From NCBI GenBank assembly GCA_945878525.1, contig CAMCTU010000014.1:1-34213 (forward strand): a DNA stretch of 34,213 bases, given 5' to 3'. The stretch's first letter is position 1. Each line of letters starts with the position of its first letter. Source of the DNA: Sphingobacterium thalpophilum (GTDB lineage: Bacteria; Bacteroidota; Bacteroidia; Sphingobacteriales; Sphingobacteriaceae). Position numbers and translations under genes: made by a program. The notes beneath the pieces were generated by a model. The model saw only the letters and a program-made list of their open reading frames with translations, did not search any database and was not told the DNA's origin. This document shows, in pieces, positions 14,392 through 24,221 of the stretch.

Positions 14392-15180
14392 TTAGAGGTT
14401 AATTGCACCCCAAAAAACAAAAGTAGCAGGGCCTTCCAAAAAAACTTCGGTAAAGGTTTGTCCATCGAATTTGAAATTTACACTCAACTCTCCACCTTTT
14501 ACTTTGATTGATGAATGTATTTTTCCACTAAGTCCTTTTTTCTTTGCCATACACATTGCAACTGCTGTAACTCCTGTTCCGCATGCAAATGTTTCATCTT
14601 CAACACCCCTTTCGTAAGTTCTTACGGAATAGGAATCACCAAGATCTTCCACAAAGTTAACATTGATGCCTTGCGCTTTATAGGTTTCATTGTATCGAAT
14701 ATCTTGCCCTTCCTGATAAACATCCCTTTTCTCAAGATTATTGACTTGAAGTACATAATGAGGTGATCCTGTATTAAGAACGAATGCTTGGCCATCAGAA
14801 ATCACTGATAGAACATCAATCATTTGTAGACTTACCCAGTTCCCTTTTTCTGAAATTTTGGCATAATGAGAACCGTCAACTGCCAAAAAGTTAGTTTCAT
14901 CGCCGATGATTTCCAGATGTTTTGCAAAGGCTACGATACATCTTCCTCCATTGCCACACATACTGCCCTCATTTCCATCAGCATTATAATATAGCATTTC
15001 AAAGTCATAACCTTCTTTCAGCTGAAGAACCATTAGTCCGTCGGCACCTATTCCAAAATGACGGTTACAAAGTTTTTTAATGGCCTCAGGCTGATTAATC
15101 AGAGGAAATTTCTGATTTCTGTTATCCACAAGAATAAAATCATTTCCTGCGCCCTGATATTTAAAAAAGTTGAGATGCAT
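14392..15180 (-). CDS. dapF: Diaminopimelate epimerase
   Basis: 262 residues from the start chosen here. The frame is open 15 codons further upstream, but homologues begin like MHLNFFKYQGAGNDF. It converts LL- to meso-diaminopimelate for lysine and peptidoglycan synthesis. The two catalytic cysteines are present: Cys75 in MCGNGGRC and Cys200 in FACGTGVTA. Other blocks are FGIGADGL, YNADGNEGS, NTGSPHYV and YERGVEDET. It is monocistronic and divergent from degP. The 243 bp between it and the SNF2 gene are AT-rich; I see only a weak GCCCAT/ATGGGC inverted repeat there and no clear terminator. Confidence 0.94.
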   Translation of the reverse strand: MHLNFFKYQGAGNDFILVDNRNQKFPLINQPEAIKKLCNRHFGIGADGLMVLQLKEGYDFEMLYYNADGNEGSMCGNGGRCIVAFAKHLEIIGDETNFLAVDGSHYAKISEKGNWVSLQMIDVLSVISDGQAFVLNTGSPHYVLQVNNLEKRDVYQEGQDIRYNETYKAQGINVNFVEDLGDSYSVRTYERGVEDETFACGTGVTAVAMCMAKKKGLSGKIHSSIKVKGGELSVNFKFDGQTFTEVFLEGPATFVFWGAINL

Positions 15181-15369
15181 ATAAATAATGTCATAAAAGC
15201 CTTCATGGCTTAACAGTTCAATCAAATTGATTAAACATTTTATAAATTTGAGAATTTTAATTTAGAATGCCCTGTATTTAAGGATAGAATTAAAATCAGG
15301 AGATAAATCTTTAACATTTTTTAACATAATTTGAATACCCTCGTTGCCAGACTTTCGTTTAAGTGGTAT

Positions 15370-15377
15370 TAATTTTG
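15370..15377 (+). promoter_or_regulatory. Candidate -7 box of degP
   Basis: TAATTTTG matches TAnnTTTG, about 40 bp before the degP ATG. The nearest upstream TTG (15344-15346) is 23 bp away, slightly long for a -33 element. Confidence 0.45.
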
Positions 15378-15417
15378 ATTGTGATTCAACATTAAAGAAA
15401 AATAGTATAATTAACAT

Positions 15418-16923
15418 ATGAAAAAGATAGGTGTAATTTTTTTAGCAGCATGTCTGGGTGGGGCTGTTGGTGTTGGTACTTACAAGTTTATTGAGAGTAA
15501 ATATGGTGATGGAATGTCTTTTGAAGACAAGCAAAAGGTTTATTTTACAAACAATCCGGGTGCTTCTATCAATTCATCCACAGGTGCATTGGATTTTACC
15601 CAAGCTGCAGCTTCTGTAACTCCGGCTGTTGTGCACATCAAAACAACTTATAATTCCAATGCGAGTCGTGGAGATTCAGGACGTGATCAGATGCAGGATA
15701 TGTTTGAGGATTTTTTTGGTGGCCGTCGTCGTCAGCAGGGGCCTGCACAGGGATCAGGCTCGGGAGTGATTATTTCTGATGATGGTTATATTGTAACAAA
15801 TAATCATGTTGTTGACGATGCTGATAAGATTGACGTTATACTTCCAGATAAACGCTCATTGGTTGCAAAAGTAATTGGTAAGGATGCAAATACCGACCTT
15901 GCTCTGCTTAAAATTGAGGGCAGCGGTTTCCCCATTGTTAAACTTGGAAATTCTGATGATGTAAGGGTTGGAGAGTGGGTATTGGCTGTTGGATATCCAT
16001 TTGCATTGAACAGTACAGTTACTGCAGGTATCGTTAGTGCTAAAGGAAGGCAGATTGGAATTCTCGATCAGGGAATTGAACCAAATGAAGATGGCGTACC
16101 TCAGGCCCGCACAGCAATTGAGTCATTTATTCAAACTGATGCTGCAATTAATCGTGGTAACAGCGGCGGTGCTCTGGTCAATACCAAAGGAGAATTAATT
16201 GGTGTTAATGCAGCAATAGCTTCACAAAGCGGTAGTTATGAAGGATATGGTTTTGCGATTCCCATTAATCTTGCAAAAAAGGTATTAAATGATTTTAAGG
16301 AGTTTGGATCGGTCAGAAGAGGATATATTGGTATTAAATTCACAGGACTTGATGCGGAACAATCCAAGCGTTTGGGGGTTAACGAGATTAACGGACTATA
16401 TGTTGATGAGGTTATATCCGGCGGTGGCGCAGCACAGTCAGGAATAAAAGAGGGAGATATTATTACCAAAGTTGATGGAAACCAGATCATATCCCCATCT
16501 GATCTTCAGGAACGTGTTGGTCGCCTGGGTCCTGGTGATAAAGTTCAGCTTTCTTATTTGCGAGATGGTAAGACATTAACAACCAATGTAACTCTGAAAG
16601 GTGAAGAATCTGTTAAAACAGCAAGCAATTCGTCAAGTGTGGTTACAAAAAATCTTGGGGCAAGCTTTGCGCCGGCGTCTGAAGCTGTCAAGAAGAAATA
16701 TAAAATTACTTCAGGAGTATTGGTCACCAGTGTTAAACCAGGTGGATTCTTTGATCAGCTTGATCTCGTTCAGGGTACAATCATTACCTCAATCAATGGT
16801 CGTCCGATCAATAAAACTGAAGATATTGAAAGCGCAATTACCGCCGGAAGAAATAACATGGCAACCGTGAATGCGATAAGTCCGGATGGAATGCAGATCA
16901 GATATCAGTTTCAGGTTAGATAA
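15418..16923 (+). CDS. degP: Periplasmic serine protease, DegP/HtrA family
   Basis: 501 residues. An uncleaved anchor or signal peptide (about 4-22) sends it to the periplasm, where it degrades or holds misfolded envelope proteins. The trypsin-like domain has the full triad: His130 in VTNNHVVDDAD, Asp160 in ANTDLALLK, Ser249 in NRGNSGGALVN. An arginine/glutamine-rich loop (about 102-111) corresponds to the flexible LA loop. Two PDZ domains follow (about 300-395 and 410-500), the first with GLYVDEVISGGGAAQSGIK. The layout matches DegP/DegQ. A strong terminator follows, so it is probably a single-gene unit. Confidence 0.93.
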   Translation: MKKIGVIFLAACLGGAVGVGTYKFIESKYGDGMSFEDKQKVYFTNNPGASINSSTGALDFTQAAASVTPAVVHIKTTYNSNASRGDSGRDQMQDMFEDFFGGRRRQQGPAQGSGSGVIISDDGYIVTNNHVVDDADKIDVILPDKRSLVAKVIGKDANTDLALLKIEGSGFPIVKLGNSDDVRVGEWVLAVGYPFALNSTVTAGIVSAKGRQIGILDQGIEPNEDGVPQARTAIESFIQTDAAINRGNSGGALVNTKGELIGVNAAIASQSGSYEGYGFAIPINLAKKVLNDFKEFGSVRRGYIGIKFTGLDAEQSKRLGVNEINGLYVDEVISGGGAAQSGIKEGDIITKVDGNQIISPSDLQERVGRLGPGDKVQLSYLRDGKTLTTNVTLKGEESVKTASNSSSVVTKNLGASFAPASEAVKKKYKITSGVLVTSVKPGGFFDQLDLVQGTIITSINGRPINKTEDIESAITAGRNNMATVNAISPDGMQIRYQFQVR

Positions 16924-16944
16924 ACGTACATAATTAATTTTAAT

Positions 16945-16987
16945 GAAGGCCTTTCCAATAAAGTGGAGAGGCTTTCTTGATTTTTTT
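16945..16987 (+). terminator. Intrinsic terminator of degP
   Basis: GAAGGCCTTTCC (16945-16956) pairs with GGAGAGGCTTTC (16965-16976), 12 bp with two G-U pairs, followed by a T-rich tract with seven consecutive T. The rest of 16988-17182 holds no clear gene apart from the doubtful CxxC micro-ORF at 17052. Confidence 0.85.
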
Positions 16988-17051
16988 ACCACTTTATCAC
17001 ACGGTAATTAATTCAAGCTTTGAACGCTGCAAGAGTTGTCTTGTTTTTAAA

Positions 17052-17114
17052 ATGACTTTATTTCAATGTTGGAATTGTGGAGAGAAAACCTATAATCCAT
17101 CAGATAAAATTTAG
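17052..17114 (+). CDS. Doubtful 20-codon ORF with CxxC motif
   Basis: ATG 17052 to TAG 17112-17114 encodes MTLFQCWNCGEKTYNPSDKI. The frame stays open upstream and there encodes a second CxxC (RCKSC), so together they look like a two-knuckle zinc ribbon. The only upstream start would be a TTG at 16977 directly behind the degP terminator. It may be a gene remnant, a real micro-protein, or chance. Confidence 0.2.
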   Translation: MTLFQCWNCGEKTYNPSDKI

Positions 17115-17182
17115 ATTGTTTCTAAATAGATAAAATCGCTTACTCCTTTGGTTGGATTTACGTGATTTTTATGTTATAATGA

Positions 17183-17190
17183 TAAATTTG
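17183..17190 (+). promoter_or_regulatory. Candidate -7 box of the sdhCAB operon
   Basis: TAAATTTG matches TAnnTTTG, 34 bp before the sdhC ATG. No -33 TTG is found at the usual spacing. Confidence 0.5.
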
Positions 17191-17224
17191 CTTTTTAAAT
17201 AATTAAAATAATAAGAACAAGGTA

Positions 17225-18007
17225 ATGAGCAATCTCGCAAAAACGTTCTCATCCTCATTGGGGAAGAAGCTGGTGATGGCCTTAACAGGTTTATTCCTGT
17301 GCACTTTTCTGATTGTGCACTTAGTTGGGAATCTTCAGTTGTTTAAAGATGATGCAGGTCAGGCCTTTAATGCCTATGCCTATTTCATGACACATTTTAC
17401 ACCAATCAAGGTGGTTTCTTATCTGTTGTATGCATCAATTATTATCCATGCACTTTATGCTTTGATTATAAGTGCAGGTAATAGAAAAGCCCGTCCAATA
17501 GCTTATGCAAAACAAGCAGGGAGTCAAAACAGTCCATGGACTTCACGCAATATGGGAATTTTGGGTACTATTTTATTGGTTTTCATTGTGGTTCATATGG
17601 GAGATTTTTGGTGGAAATACCATAATGCTGATTTACCTTATGCCAAATATGAGATCAGTTTGGATAAACCAGATGATATTAAGGTTTCAGAGCTACCCTA
17701 TGATGCAAATCGACTTGTGCATTCAGAAGTAACTGACGTGCAGGCGGGTAAAAGGATTGTTATTTCTAAAGATCTTTACAAGATTGTAAATAATTCATTT
17801 CAAACATGGTGGTATGTCTTACTGTATGTGATTGCCATGGCGGCACTTTCTTTCCATTTAATACATGGTTTCAGAAGCGCATTTCAAACTATTGGCTGGA
17901 ACAATAACAGGTTTTTGCCTATGGTTCGATTTATTGGTGTCTGGGTATTTGGGGTTTTAGTTCCTCTTGCCTTTGCAGCAATGCCATTATATTTTTTCTT
18001 TAAATAG
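17225..18007 (+). CDS. sdhC: Succinate dehydrogenase cytochrome b subunit (B-type)
   Basis: 260 residues with five membrane spans. This is the single-polypeptide, di-haem type found in Bacteroidota and in fumarate reductases of epsilon-proteobacteria. Candidate haem ligands are His32 (IVHLVG), His75 (IIHALY), His124 (VVHMGDFWW) and His211/His214 (FHLIHGF). It anchors the flavoprotein and iron-sulfur subunits and passes electrons to or from menaquinone. A soluble insert lies between helices 3 and 4 (about 131-190). It is the first gene of the sdhC-sdhA-sdhB operon. Confidence 0.93.
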   Translation: MSNLAKTFSSSLGKKLVMALTGLFLCTFLIVHLVGNLQLFKDDAGQAFNAYAYFMTHFTPIKVVSYLLYASIIIHALYALIISAGNRKARPIAYAKQAGSQNSPWTSRNMGILGTILLVFIVVHMGDFWWKYHNADLPYAKYEISLDKPDDIKVSELPYDANRLVHSEVTDVQAGKRIVISKDLYKIVNNSFQTWWYVLLYVIAMAALSFHLIHGFRSAFQTIGWNNNRFLPMVRFIGVWVFGVLVPLAFAAMPLYFFFK

Positions 18008-18052
18008 GATTACACATTACCCGGGAAATCGGGATTAAAATAAATTTCTGAG

Positions 18053-19987
18053 ATGAAATTAGATTCTAAAATACCAGAAGGTCCTTTAGCCCAAAAATGG
18101 TCTAAACATAAATTCAACCTGAAGCTGGTTAATCCGGCTAATAAAAGGAAATATACAGTTATAGTTGTAGGCACAGGCTTGGCAGGTTCTTCGGCAGCTG
18201 CATCCCTTGCTGCACTTGGCTACAATGTGAAGGCTTTTTGCTATCAGGATAGCCCCCGAAGAGCACACTCAATTGCTGCACAGGGTGGTATAAATGCTGC
18301 AAAAAATTATCAGAATGACGGGGATAGTGTACATCGTTTATTCTATGACACCATAAAAGGCGGTGATTACCGTTCCCGTGAGGCAAATGTTTATCGTCTT
18401 GCTGAGGTTTCTGTAAATATTATAGATCAGTGTGTGGCGCAGGGGGTACCTTTTGCGAGGGAATATGGTGGTTTGCTGGATAATCGTTCATTTGGAGGTT
18501 CACAGGTTTCTCGTACCTTCTATGCAAGAGGTCAAACGGGACAACAATTATTATTGGGAGCTTATTCAGCTTTGAATCGTCAGATCAATTTAGGGAAAGT
18601 AAAAATGTATACCCGGCATGAAATGATGGATGTGGTAAAGATTGAAGGCGAAGCAAAAGGTATTGTAACCCGAGATCTGATAACTGGTGAAATTGAAACC
18701 CATGCTGCTCATGCTGTACTTTTATGCACGGGTGGGTATGGAAATGTATTTTACCTTTCAACCAATGCTATGGGCTGCAACGTCACAGCTGCCTGGAAAG
18801 CACATAAACGTGGTGCATTTTTTGCAAATCCATGCTTTACTCAGATTCACCCAACCTGTATTCCTGTAACCGGAGATCATCAGTCGAAACTAACCCTGAT
18901 GTCTGAATCATTACGTAATGATGGTCGGGTTTGGGCGCCAAAGACTGTAGAATCTGCTCAGAAGATTAGAAATGGTGAAATTAAAGCTGCTGATCTGAAA
19001 GAAGAGGATCGTGATTACTTCCTGGAGCGTAAATATCCTGCATTTGGTAATCTTGTTCCAAGAGATGTGGCATCCCGTAACGCCAAGGAAATTGTAGATG
19101 AAGGTCGCGGTGTGGGATCATCCGGTATAGCAGTTTACCTAGATTTTGCTGAATCAATTGAACGTCTGGGGGAAGATGCTGTTCGTGCAAGATATGGTAA
19201 CCTTTTTGATATGTATCAGCAGATTACAGATGAGAATCCATATAAACAACCGATGAGGATCTATCCTGCAGTTCACTACACTATGGGTGGACTTTGGGTT
19301 GATTACAATCTGCAAACTACCGTTAAGGGATTATACTGTCTTGGTGAAGCCAATTTCTCAGATCATGGTGCCAACCGCCTCGGAGCATCCGCATTGATGC
19401 AAGGACTTGCAGATGGGTATTTTGTCATTCCTTATACCTTAGGAGATTATCTGGCTACAATTGGTCCGAATGTAGTTGATACCAAGCACCCTGCATTTGA
19501 AGAAGCAAAAAGTAATGTCATAGATAGGGTAAATAAATTGTTATCACTAAAAGGGACAAAAACGGTAACTGAATATCATCGTGAATTGGGTCATATTATG
19601 TGGGAATACTGCGGAATGGCCCGAGATAAAGAAGGTTTGATCAAGGCAAAAAATATGATCCGTGAGCTTCGCGAAGATTTCTGGAAAAATGCCCGGGTTT
19701 CAGGTACTAATAATGAATTCAATCAGAGCCTTGAAAATGCCGGTCGCGTTGCCGATTTTCTTGAGCTTGGTGAATTAATGATTGATGATGCATTTGACCG
19801 TGAGGAATCATGCGGTGGCCATTTCCGTCTGGAAAGTCAAACTGAAGAAGGCGAGGCATTACGTGATGACGAAAATTACGCTTACTCCGCGGCATGGGAA
19901 TACAAAGGAGACAACCAGCCAGAGGTTTTGCATAAGGAAGAACTGGTTTTCGAGAATATTAAATTATCACAGAGAAGTTATAAATAA
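18053..19987 (+). CDS. sdhA: Succinate dehydrogenase/fumarate reductase flavoprotein subunit
   Basis: 644 residues. It holds covalent FAD and oxidises succinate to fumarate (or the reverse). The Rossmann motif VGTGLAGSS starts near residue 39. The flavin-linked histidine is His72 in [11 protein letters not shown]. The substrate site includes IHPTCIP and the [11 protein letters not shown] block, with [23 protein letters not shown] near the FAD ribityl chain. The C-terminal helical and tail domains are complete. It is encoded 45 bp after sdhC. The 141-bp gap before sdhB is filled by a palindromic repeat. Confidence 0.95.
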   Translation: MKLDSKIPEGPLAQKWSKHKFNLKLVNPANKRKYTVIVVGTGLAGSSAAASLAALGYNVKAFCYQDSPRRAHSIAAQGGINAAKNYQNDGDSVHRLFYDTIKGGDYRSREANVYRLAEVSVNIIDQCVAQGVPFAREYGGLLDNRSFGGSQVSRTFYARGQTGQQLLLGAYSALNRQINLGKVKMYTRHEMMDVVKIEGEAKGIVTRDLITGEIETHAAHAVLLCTGGYGNVFYLSTNAMGCNVTAAWKAHKRGAFFANPCFTQIHPTCIPVTGDHQSKLTLMSESLRNDGRVWAPKTVESAQKIRNGEIKAADLKEEDRDYFLERKYPAFGNLVPRDVASRNAKEIVDEGRGVGSSGIAVYLDFAESIERLGEDAVRARYGNLFDMYQQITDENPYKQPMRIYPAVHYTMGGLWVDYNLQTTVKGLYCLGEANFSDHGANRLGASALMQGLADGYFVIPYTLGDYLATIGPNVVDTKHPAFEEAKSNVIDRVNKLLSLKGTKTVTEYHRELGHIMWEYCGMARDKEGLIKAKNMIRELREDFWKNARVSGTNNEFNQSLENAGRVADFLELGELMIDDAFDREESCGGHFRLESQTEEGEALRDDENYAYSAAWEYKGDNQPEVLHKEELVFENIKLSQRSYK

Positions 19988-19989
19988 GA

Positions 19990-20125
19990 CAGGAGATATG
20001 AGAATTGAGATTTGAGATAAAATAGTCTTGAATTTCAAATCAATCTCAATAATAAAAACCAAGATTGAGACAACAGGTAAGAATTTATATCTCATATCTA
20101 ATGTTTCACATCTCAAATCTCAATA
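19990..20125 (+). repeat. Intra-operon palindromic repeat between sdhA and sdhB
   Basis: The arms are inverted copies: GATATGAG near 19994 against CTCATATC near 20091, and GAGATTTGAG (20007-20016) against CTCAAATCTC (20112-20121). Inside is a smaller hairpin, TCTCAAT/ATTGAGA (20044-20050/20064-20070). The unit resembles the element between trpE and trpG, which suggests a family that inserts within operons without ending transcription. Not coding. Confidence 0.65.
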
Positions 20126-20128
20126 AAA

Positions 20129-20896
20129 ATGAGTAAAAATATGAATTTGACGTTAAAGGTTTGGCGTCAGAAAAATGCTGATGCTAAGGGTAAATTCGTT
20201 ACCTATCAGGCTGATCATGTATCTCCCGATATGTCATTCCTGGAGATGCTTGATGTAGTCAACGAAGATTTGACCAGAAAGGGCGATGACCCGATACATT
20301 TCGATCATGATTGTCGCGAGGGAATATGTGGATCCTGTTCACTTCATATCAATGGAAGGCCACATGGTCCGAAGCAGGGTATTACCACCTGTCAGTTGCA
20401 TATGCGCTCTTTTAATAACAATGATACTGTGGTAATTGAGCCATGGCGTGCTGAAGCATTTCCTGTAATTAAGGATTTGGCTGTAGATCGGGGCGCATTC
20501 GATCGTATTCAGGTTGCCGGAGGTTTTGTTTCAGTAAATACCGGTGGAGTTCCTGATGCTAATGCAATCGCAATACCTAAAGTTATTGCTGATGAAGCAT
20601 TTAACTCTGCAACCTGTATTGGATGTGGCGCTTGCGTGGCAGCATGTAAAAACGCTTCAGCAATGCTTTTCGTTTCAGCTAAGGTTTCTCAATTAGCATT
20701 ATTACCACAAGGTCAGCCAGAACGTTATCGTAGGGTTCAGGCAATGGTTGCACAAATGGATGCTGAAGGTTTTGGAAGTTGTACCAATACGGGGGCTTGT
20801 GAGGCCGAGTGTCCAAAGGAAATTTCAATAACCAATATTGCCAGAATGAACCGTGACTATTTTACGGCTAATTTAATTAAGCAGGAAGAAGCTTAA
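20129..20896 (+). CDS. sdhB: Succinate dehydrogenase iron-sulfur subunit
   Basis: 255 residues. It carries electrons from FAD to the membrane subunit. The [2Fe-2S] domain uses Cys62, Cys67, Cys70 and Cys88 ([13 protein letters not shown]). The C-terminal ferredoxin domain has [11 protein letters not shown] (163-173) and [11 protein letters not shown] (218-228). It therefore supplies the cysteines for the [4Fe-4S] and [3Fe-4S] centres; the CTNTGAC spacing is usual for the Bacteroidota type. A nearby second ATG (codon 5) is an alternative start. It ends the operon, with a strong terminator just downstream. Confidence 0.94.
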   Translation: MSKNMNLTLKVWRQKNADAKGKFVTYQADHVSPDMSFLEMLDVVNEDLTRKGDDPIHFDHDCREGICGSCSLHINGRPHGPKQGITTCQLHMRSFNNNDTVVIEPWRAEAFPVIKDLAVDRGAFDRIQVAGGFVSVNTGGVPDANAIAIPKVIADEAFNSATCIGCGACVAACKNASAMLFVSAKVSQLALLPQGQPERYRRVQAMVAQMDAEGFGSCTNTGACEAECPKEISITNIARMNRDYFTANLIKQEEA

Positions 20897-20910
20897 TTTT
20901 TTCTCAGAAC

Positions 20911-20952
20911 AAAAGGGGATCAAATGCATCAGTGTATTTGATCCCCTTTTTT
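20911..20952 (+). terminator. Intrinsic terminator of sdhCAB
   Basis: AAAAGGGGATCAAAT (20911-20925) pairs with ATTTGATCCCCTTTT (20936-20950), a perfect 15-bp stem running into more T residues. Confidence 0.93.
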
Positions 20953-21056
20953 GTTTATACTGATTTTCATCACGTCTTTCTTTTTGTCAGTTTTAGAAGA
21001 ATATTGGCATTAATAGCGTAATTTTAGATTATTCTGAACTATTTAAATTCTGAAAT

Positions 21057-22460
21057 ATGCAAATAAGTTTTCATGGTGCTGCGAGGAATGTAACTGGGAG
21101 TAAACATTTGATTTCTTTAGATAATGGGACAAAAATTTTGCTTGATTGTGGAATGTTTCAAGGTATGGGCGAAGAAACTGATCAGCTGAATGAGCATTTT
21201 GGATTTAATCCTGCAAATATAAATTATCTTATTTTAAGCCATGCCCATATTGATCATAGCGGATTGATTCCTCGCCTTATAGCTGAGGGATTCAAAGGCG
21301 ATATTTTTTGTACCGCAGCAACTATGGACTTGGCTAGAATTTTACTTATGGATTCTGCCAGAATTCAGCAGCAAGACTCAGAGTATAGTAATAAACACAG
21401 GAAGCGCAAGGGTTTGAACTTGCTGAAACCACTGTATACAGAAGAAGATGCGATGCTTGCGTTGCGCCAATTTAAAATATTAAATTATAATACAGAACAT
21501 CAGATTAATAATGATATCACTATTCTTCTAACAGATGTCGGACATATCATTGGTAGTGCAGCCGTTCATCTTTCAATAAAGGAGGATGCAAAGACAATTC
21601 GCTTAACATTTAGTGGTGATGTTGGTCGTTATGGAGATATGATCCTCAAATCGCCCGAGATTTTCCCTCAATCAGATTATATACTACTAGAATCTACTTA
21701 TGGAGATAGTTTACATGAGGATGCAGAACCTGCAGAAGATTTACTTAAAGAAATTATTTATCAGACCTGCATTTTAAGAGGTGGTAAAGTTATTATACCG
21801 GCATTCAGTGTTGGGCGTACCCAGGAATTACTCTATTCATTGAATCATCTTGAAGAAAGGGGAATACTTCCCGATGTTAAATATTATGTTGACAGTCCTC
21901 TTTCTATTAAGGCTACAAATGTAGTTAAAAGCCATCCTGAGAATTTTAATAAACACGTTCAGGAAGTCATGCTTCACGATGATGATCCTTTTAATTTTAA
22001 AAATCTGAATTTAATACAGGAAATAAGGGATTCAATTGCTTTGAATAATGACCCAGAGCCTTGTGTAATCATTTCTGCCTCAGGAATGGCAGAGGCTGGC
22101 AGGGTTAAACATCATATTAAAAATAGCATTACGGATGAAAAGAATACTATCCTAATGGTTGGTTATTGCGAACCAAATTCATTGGGTGGAAGATTAGCAG
22201 CAGGACATGATGTAGTTACTATTTTTGGACAAGAGTTTCCGGTAAGAGCAGAAATAAGGTCTGTTCGTTCTATGAGTGCTCATGGTGATTATAATGATTT
22301 GTTGCAGTTTATCTCCTGCCAGGATCCATCAAAGGTTAAAAAGGTATTTCTGGTACATGGCGAATTTGATGTTCAGCAGAACTTCAGAGATAAAGTTCTG
22401 ACGAAGGGTTTTCCCATAGTCGAAATTCCAGAAAGGCACCAGGAATTCCTCTTAGATTAA
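21057..22460 (+). CDS. MBL-fold beta-CASP metallo-hydrolase, probable RNase
   Basis: 467 residues. Zinc ligands are in SHAHIDHSG (His62, His64, Asp66, His67), DVGHIIGSAAVH and SGDVGRYGD. The beta-CASP insert follows ESTYGDS and contains GGKVIIPAFSVGRTQELLY. Motifs of the RNA-processing branch are IISASGMAEAGRVKHH and VRSMSAHGDYNDLL. This is the family of CPSF73/Ysh1-like nucleases. Bacterial members of this length cleave RNA, but the substrate cannot be told from sequence. It stands alone and converges with the M28 peptidase gene. Confidence 0.9.
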   Translation: MQISFHGAARNVTGSKHLISLDNGTKILLDCGMFQGMGEETDQLNEHFGFNPANINYLILSHAHIDHSGLIPRLIAEGFKGDIFCTAATMDLARILLMDSARIQQQDSEYSNKHRKRKGLNLLKPLYTEEDAMLALRQFKILNYNTEHQINNDITILLTDVGHIIGSAAVHLSIKEDAKTIRLTFSGDVGRYGDMILKSPEIFPQSDYILLESTYGDSLHEDAEPAEDLLKEIIYQTCILRGGKVIIPAFSVGRTQELLYSLNHLEERGILPDVKYYVDSPLSIKATNVVKSHPENFNKHVQEVMLHDDDPFNFKNLNLIQEIRDSIALNNDPEPCVIISASGMAEAGRVKHHIKNSITDEKNTILMVGYCEPNSLGGRLAAGHDVVTIFGQEFPVRAEIRSVRSMSAHGDYNDLLQFISCQDPSKVKKVFLVHGEFDVQQNFRDKVLTKGFPIVEIPERHQEFLLD

Positions 22461-22494
22461 ACAGAAAAGCATCCATGGATACTTTTCTGTTTAG
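22460..22494. terminator. Probable bidirectional terminator
   Basis: AACAGAAAAG (22460-22469) pairs with CTTTTCTGTT (22482-22491) between two convergent genes. The loop holds the self-complementary ATCCATGGAT. U-tracts are short on both sides, so efficiency is uncertain. Confidence 0.55.
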
Positions 22495-22502
22495 CCCTAC
22501 AT

Positions 22503-24068
22503 TTAATTGGTAGCCGTTGATTTTGGAAGTTCCTTTCTTGGGATTTTTAAATCCCTTTGGGCCGTATTATAAACAAATGCAGCCGCTATTGTTGCAGATT
22601 GCTTTAGGTCATTCGCAATCAAACGATCGTAAGTGTCCATGTTAGTATGATGAGTCCGGGTATCATAGTCAATCTCATCCTGAATGAATTGAAATCCTGG
22701 AATTCCTAAGGCGTCAAATGCAAGATGGTCTGTTCCCCCTGTATTTCGATGAGTTACGGTACTGGCTTCCAGATCTTTAAATGGATTCAACCACGTTTGA
22801 AATATTGGTCCGGCAGCAGAGTTTCCTTGTAAGTATATACCCCGGATTTTCCCAGTGCCATTATCCAGATTATAGTATGCTGAAATCTTTTTATGCTCTG
22901 GTTTTAAAACCATGGTTTTTGGATCCCCAAAATGATTGACAACATATCCCCTTGAGCCATGTAAGCCCTGTTCTTCAGATGACCATAATGCGATTCGTAT
23001 GGTTCTTTTCGGACGCAAATTCAGGGAGCTAATAATTCTTACTGCTTCCATCATTACAGCACATCCGGCGGCATTGTCAGTAGCACCTGTAGCCGCATGC
23101 CATGAATCTAAGTGGCCACCCAGCATAACAATTTCATCTTTCAGATCTTTATCAGTGCCCGGAATTTCGGCAATTACATTATAACCCTGTAGATCATTGC
23201 TAAAGAACTGAGTTTTTATATCAGCTTCCAATTCCACTTTAATACCCCCCTTTATCAGGCGAATGATTCGCAGATAGTCTTCAGATGACATTTCAAGCTC
23301 CGGAAGTACCGTTGGAGCATCCTCAGCGTATGAAGCACCGTTAGTAGTAAACAAAGTTCCATGAGCTCCACGGCTCAGACTAAGTAATAGGGCTGCATTT
23401 TCTGCCTTCAAAAAATCGGTGATCTTTGTCCTCATTGCACGACTCTTACGGATCTGAGCCATTTGTTCAGGTGTAAATGATCTGCCTGGTCTGGCCATTT
23501 CAACAGAAGGTGCAGCTAAAGCACTTAGTTCTTCTTCAGTATAACGTTTCCCGTCAGCTTTAAAGGTAGTAGATAAAACCGTTGGAGAATCAAAGATCAC
23601 AATCTTACCATTTAGTTTTCCCTTAAAAGATTCCAGTTGTTGAATGGTATCAATCTTGCTGATATCAATGAGTACAATCTCTGATTTTACAGGACCATTT
23701 GTTCCGGGGGTCCATGCCTTTGGTGAAGCAATGATAGCTTGATAGTATGGTGCAGTCATGGCAGCATAAGTTTTTTCAACCTGCCAGCCCTTTCCAAATT
23801 TCCCCCAGGGTTCTAATTTAACGTTTTGTAAACCATAGGATTTTAGCGTGTTTATAGCCCAATCTTGCGCTCGTCTCAATCCAGGTGAATTGGAAAGTCT
23901 GGGACCTGAAACATCGGTTAGGTAAAAAGCAGTTTTCATTACCTGAGAATTGTTCAAACCTTCACTCCGGATCTTTTGAATTAAATCCTGATCCACAACT
24001 TCCTGTTGTGCAAAAAGATTGCTGATAATTCCGATAGAAAACGAAACAGCCAGTAAATAATTTTTCAT
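22503..24068 (-). CDS. Secreted M28-family metallopeptidase with PA domain
   Basis: 521 residues from ATG 24068, where a signal peptide starts (MKNYLLAVSF..SNLFAQQ). The frame is open 21 codons further upstream but without signal-like sequence. Mid-protein (about 120-290) is a protease-associated domain. The catalytic part has GGHLDSWHAATGATDNAAG (His, Asp), LWSSEEQGLHGS (Glu pair), YNLDNGTG and RTHHTNMDTYD, the five ligand positions of a two-zinc M28 aminopeptidase/carboxypeptidase. It is expected to trim peptides outside the cytoplasm. A second M28 gene diverges from it 153 bp away. Confidence 0.9.
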   Translation of the reverse strand: MKNYLLAVSFSIGIISNLFAQQEVVDQDLIQKIRSEGLNNSQVMKTAFYLTDVSGPRLSNSPGLRRAQDWAINTLKSYGLQNVKLEPWGKFGKGWQVEKTYAAMTAPYYQAIIASPKAWTPGTNGPVKSEIVLIDISKIDTIQQLESFKGKLNGKIVIFDSPTVLSTTFKADGKRYTEEELSALAAPSVEMARPGRSFTPEQMAQIRKSRAMRTKITDFLKAENAALLLSLSRGAHGTLFTTNGASYAEDAPTVLPELEMSSEDYLRIIRLIKGGIKVELEADIKTQFFSNDLQGYNVIAEIPGTDKDLKDEIVMLGGHLDSWHAATGATDNAAGCAVMMEAVRIISSLNLRPKRTIRIALWSSEEQGLHGSRGYVVNHFGDPKTMVLKPEHKKISAYYNLDNGTGKIRGIYLQGNSAAGPIFQTWLNPFKDLEASTVTHRNTGGTDHLAFDALGIPGFQFIQDEIDYDTRTHHTNMDTYDRLIANDLKQSATIAAAFVYNTAQRDLKIPRKELPKSTATN

Positions 24069-24194
24069 AGTTAATTTTTGTTTATAATGGTTAGTACTCA
24101 ACAGTTCTGCGCGGGCATTGATAGCCAACAATCAATTTTTAATATTGAAGGTAACAAACTTATACATTCGATTAATAATTCAAGTCCAATTTCT

Positions 24195-24202
24195 TAGGTT
24201 TG
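24195..24202 (+). promoter_or_regulatory. Candidate -7 box of the second M28 gene
   Basis: TAGGTTTG matches TAnnTTTG, 19 bp before the ATG at 24222. Confidence 0.45.
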
Positions 24203-24221
24203 AAAAAAATAATTTGAAATA

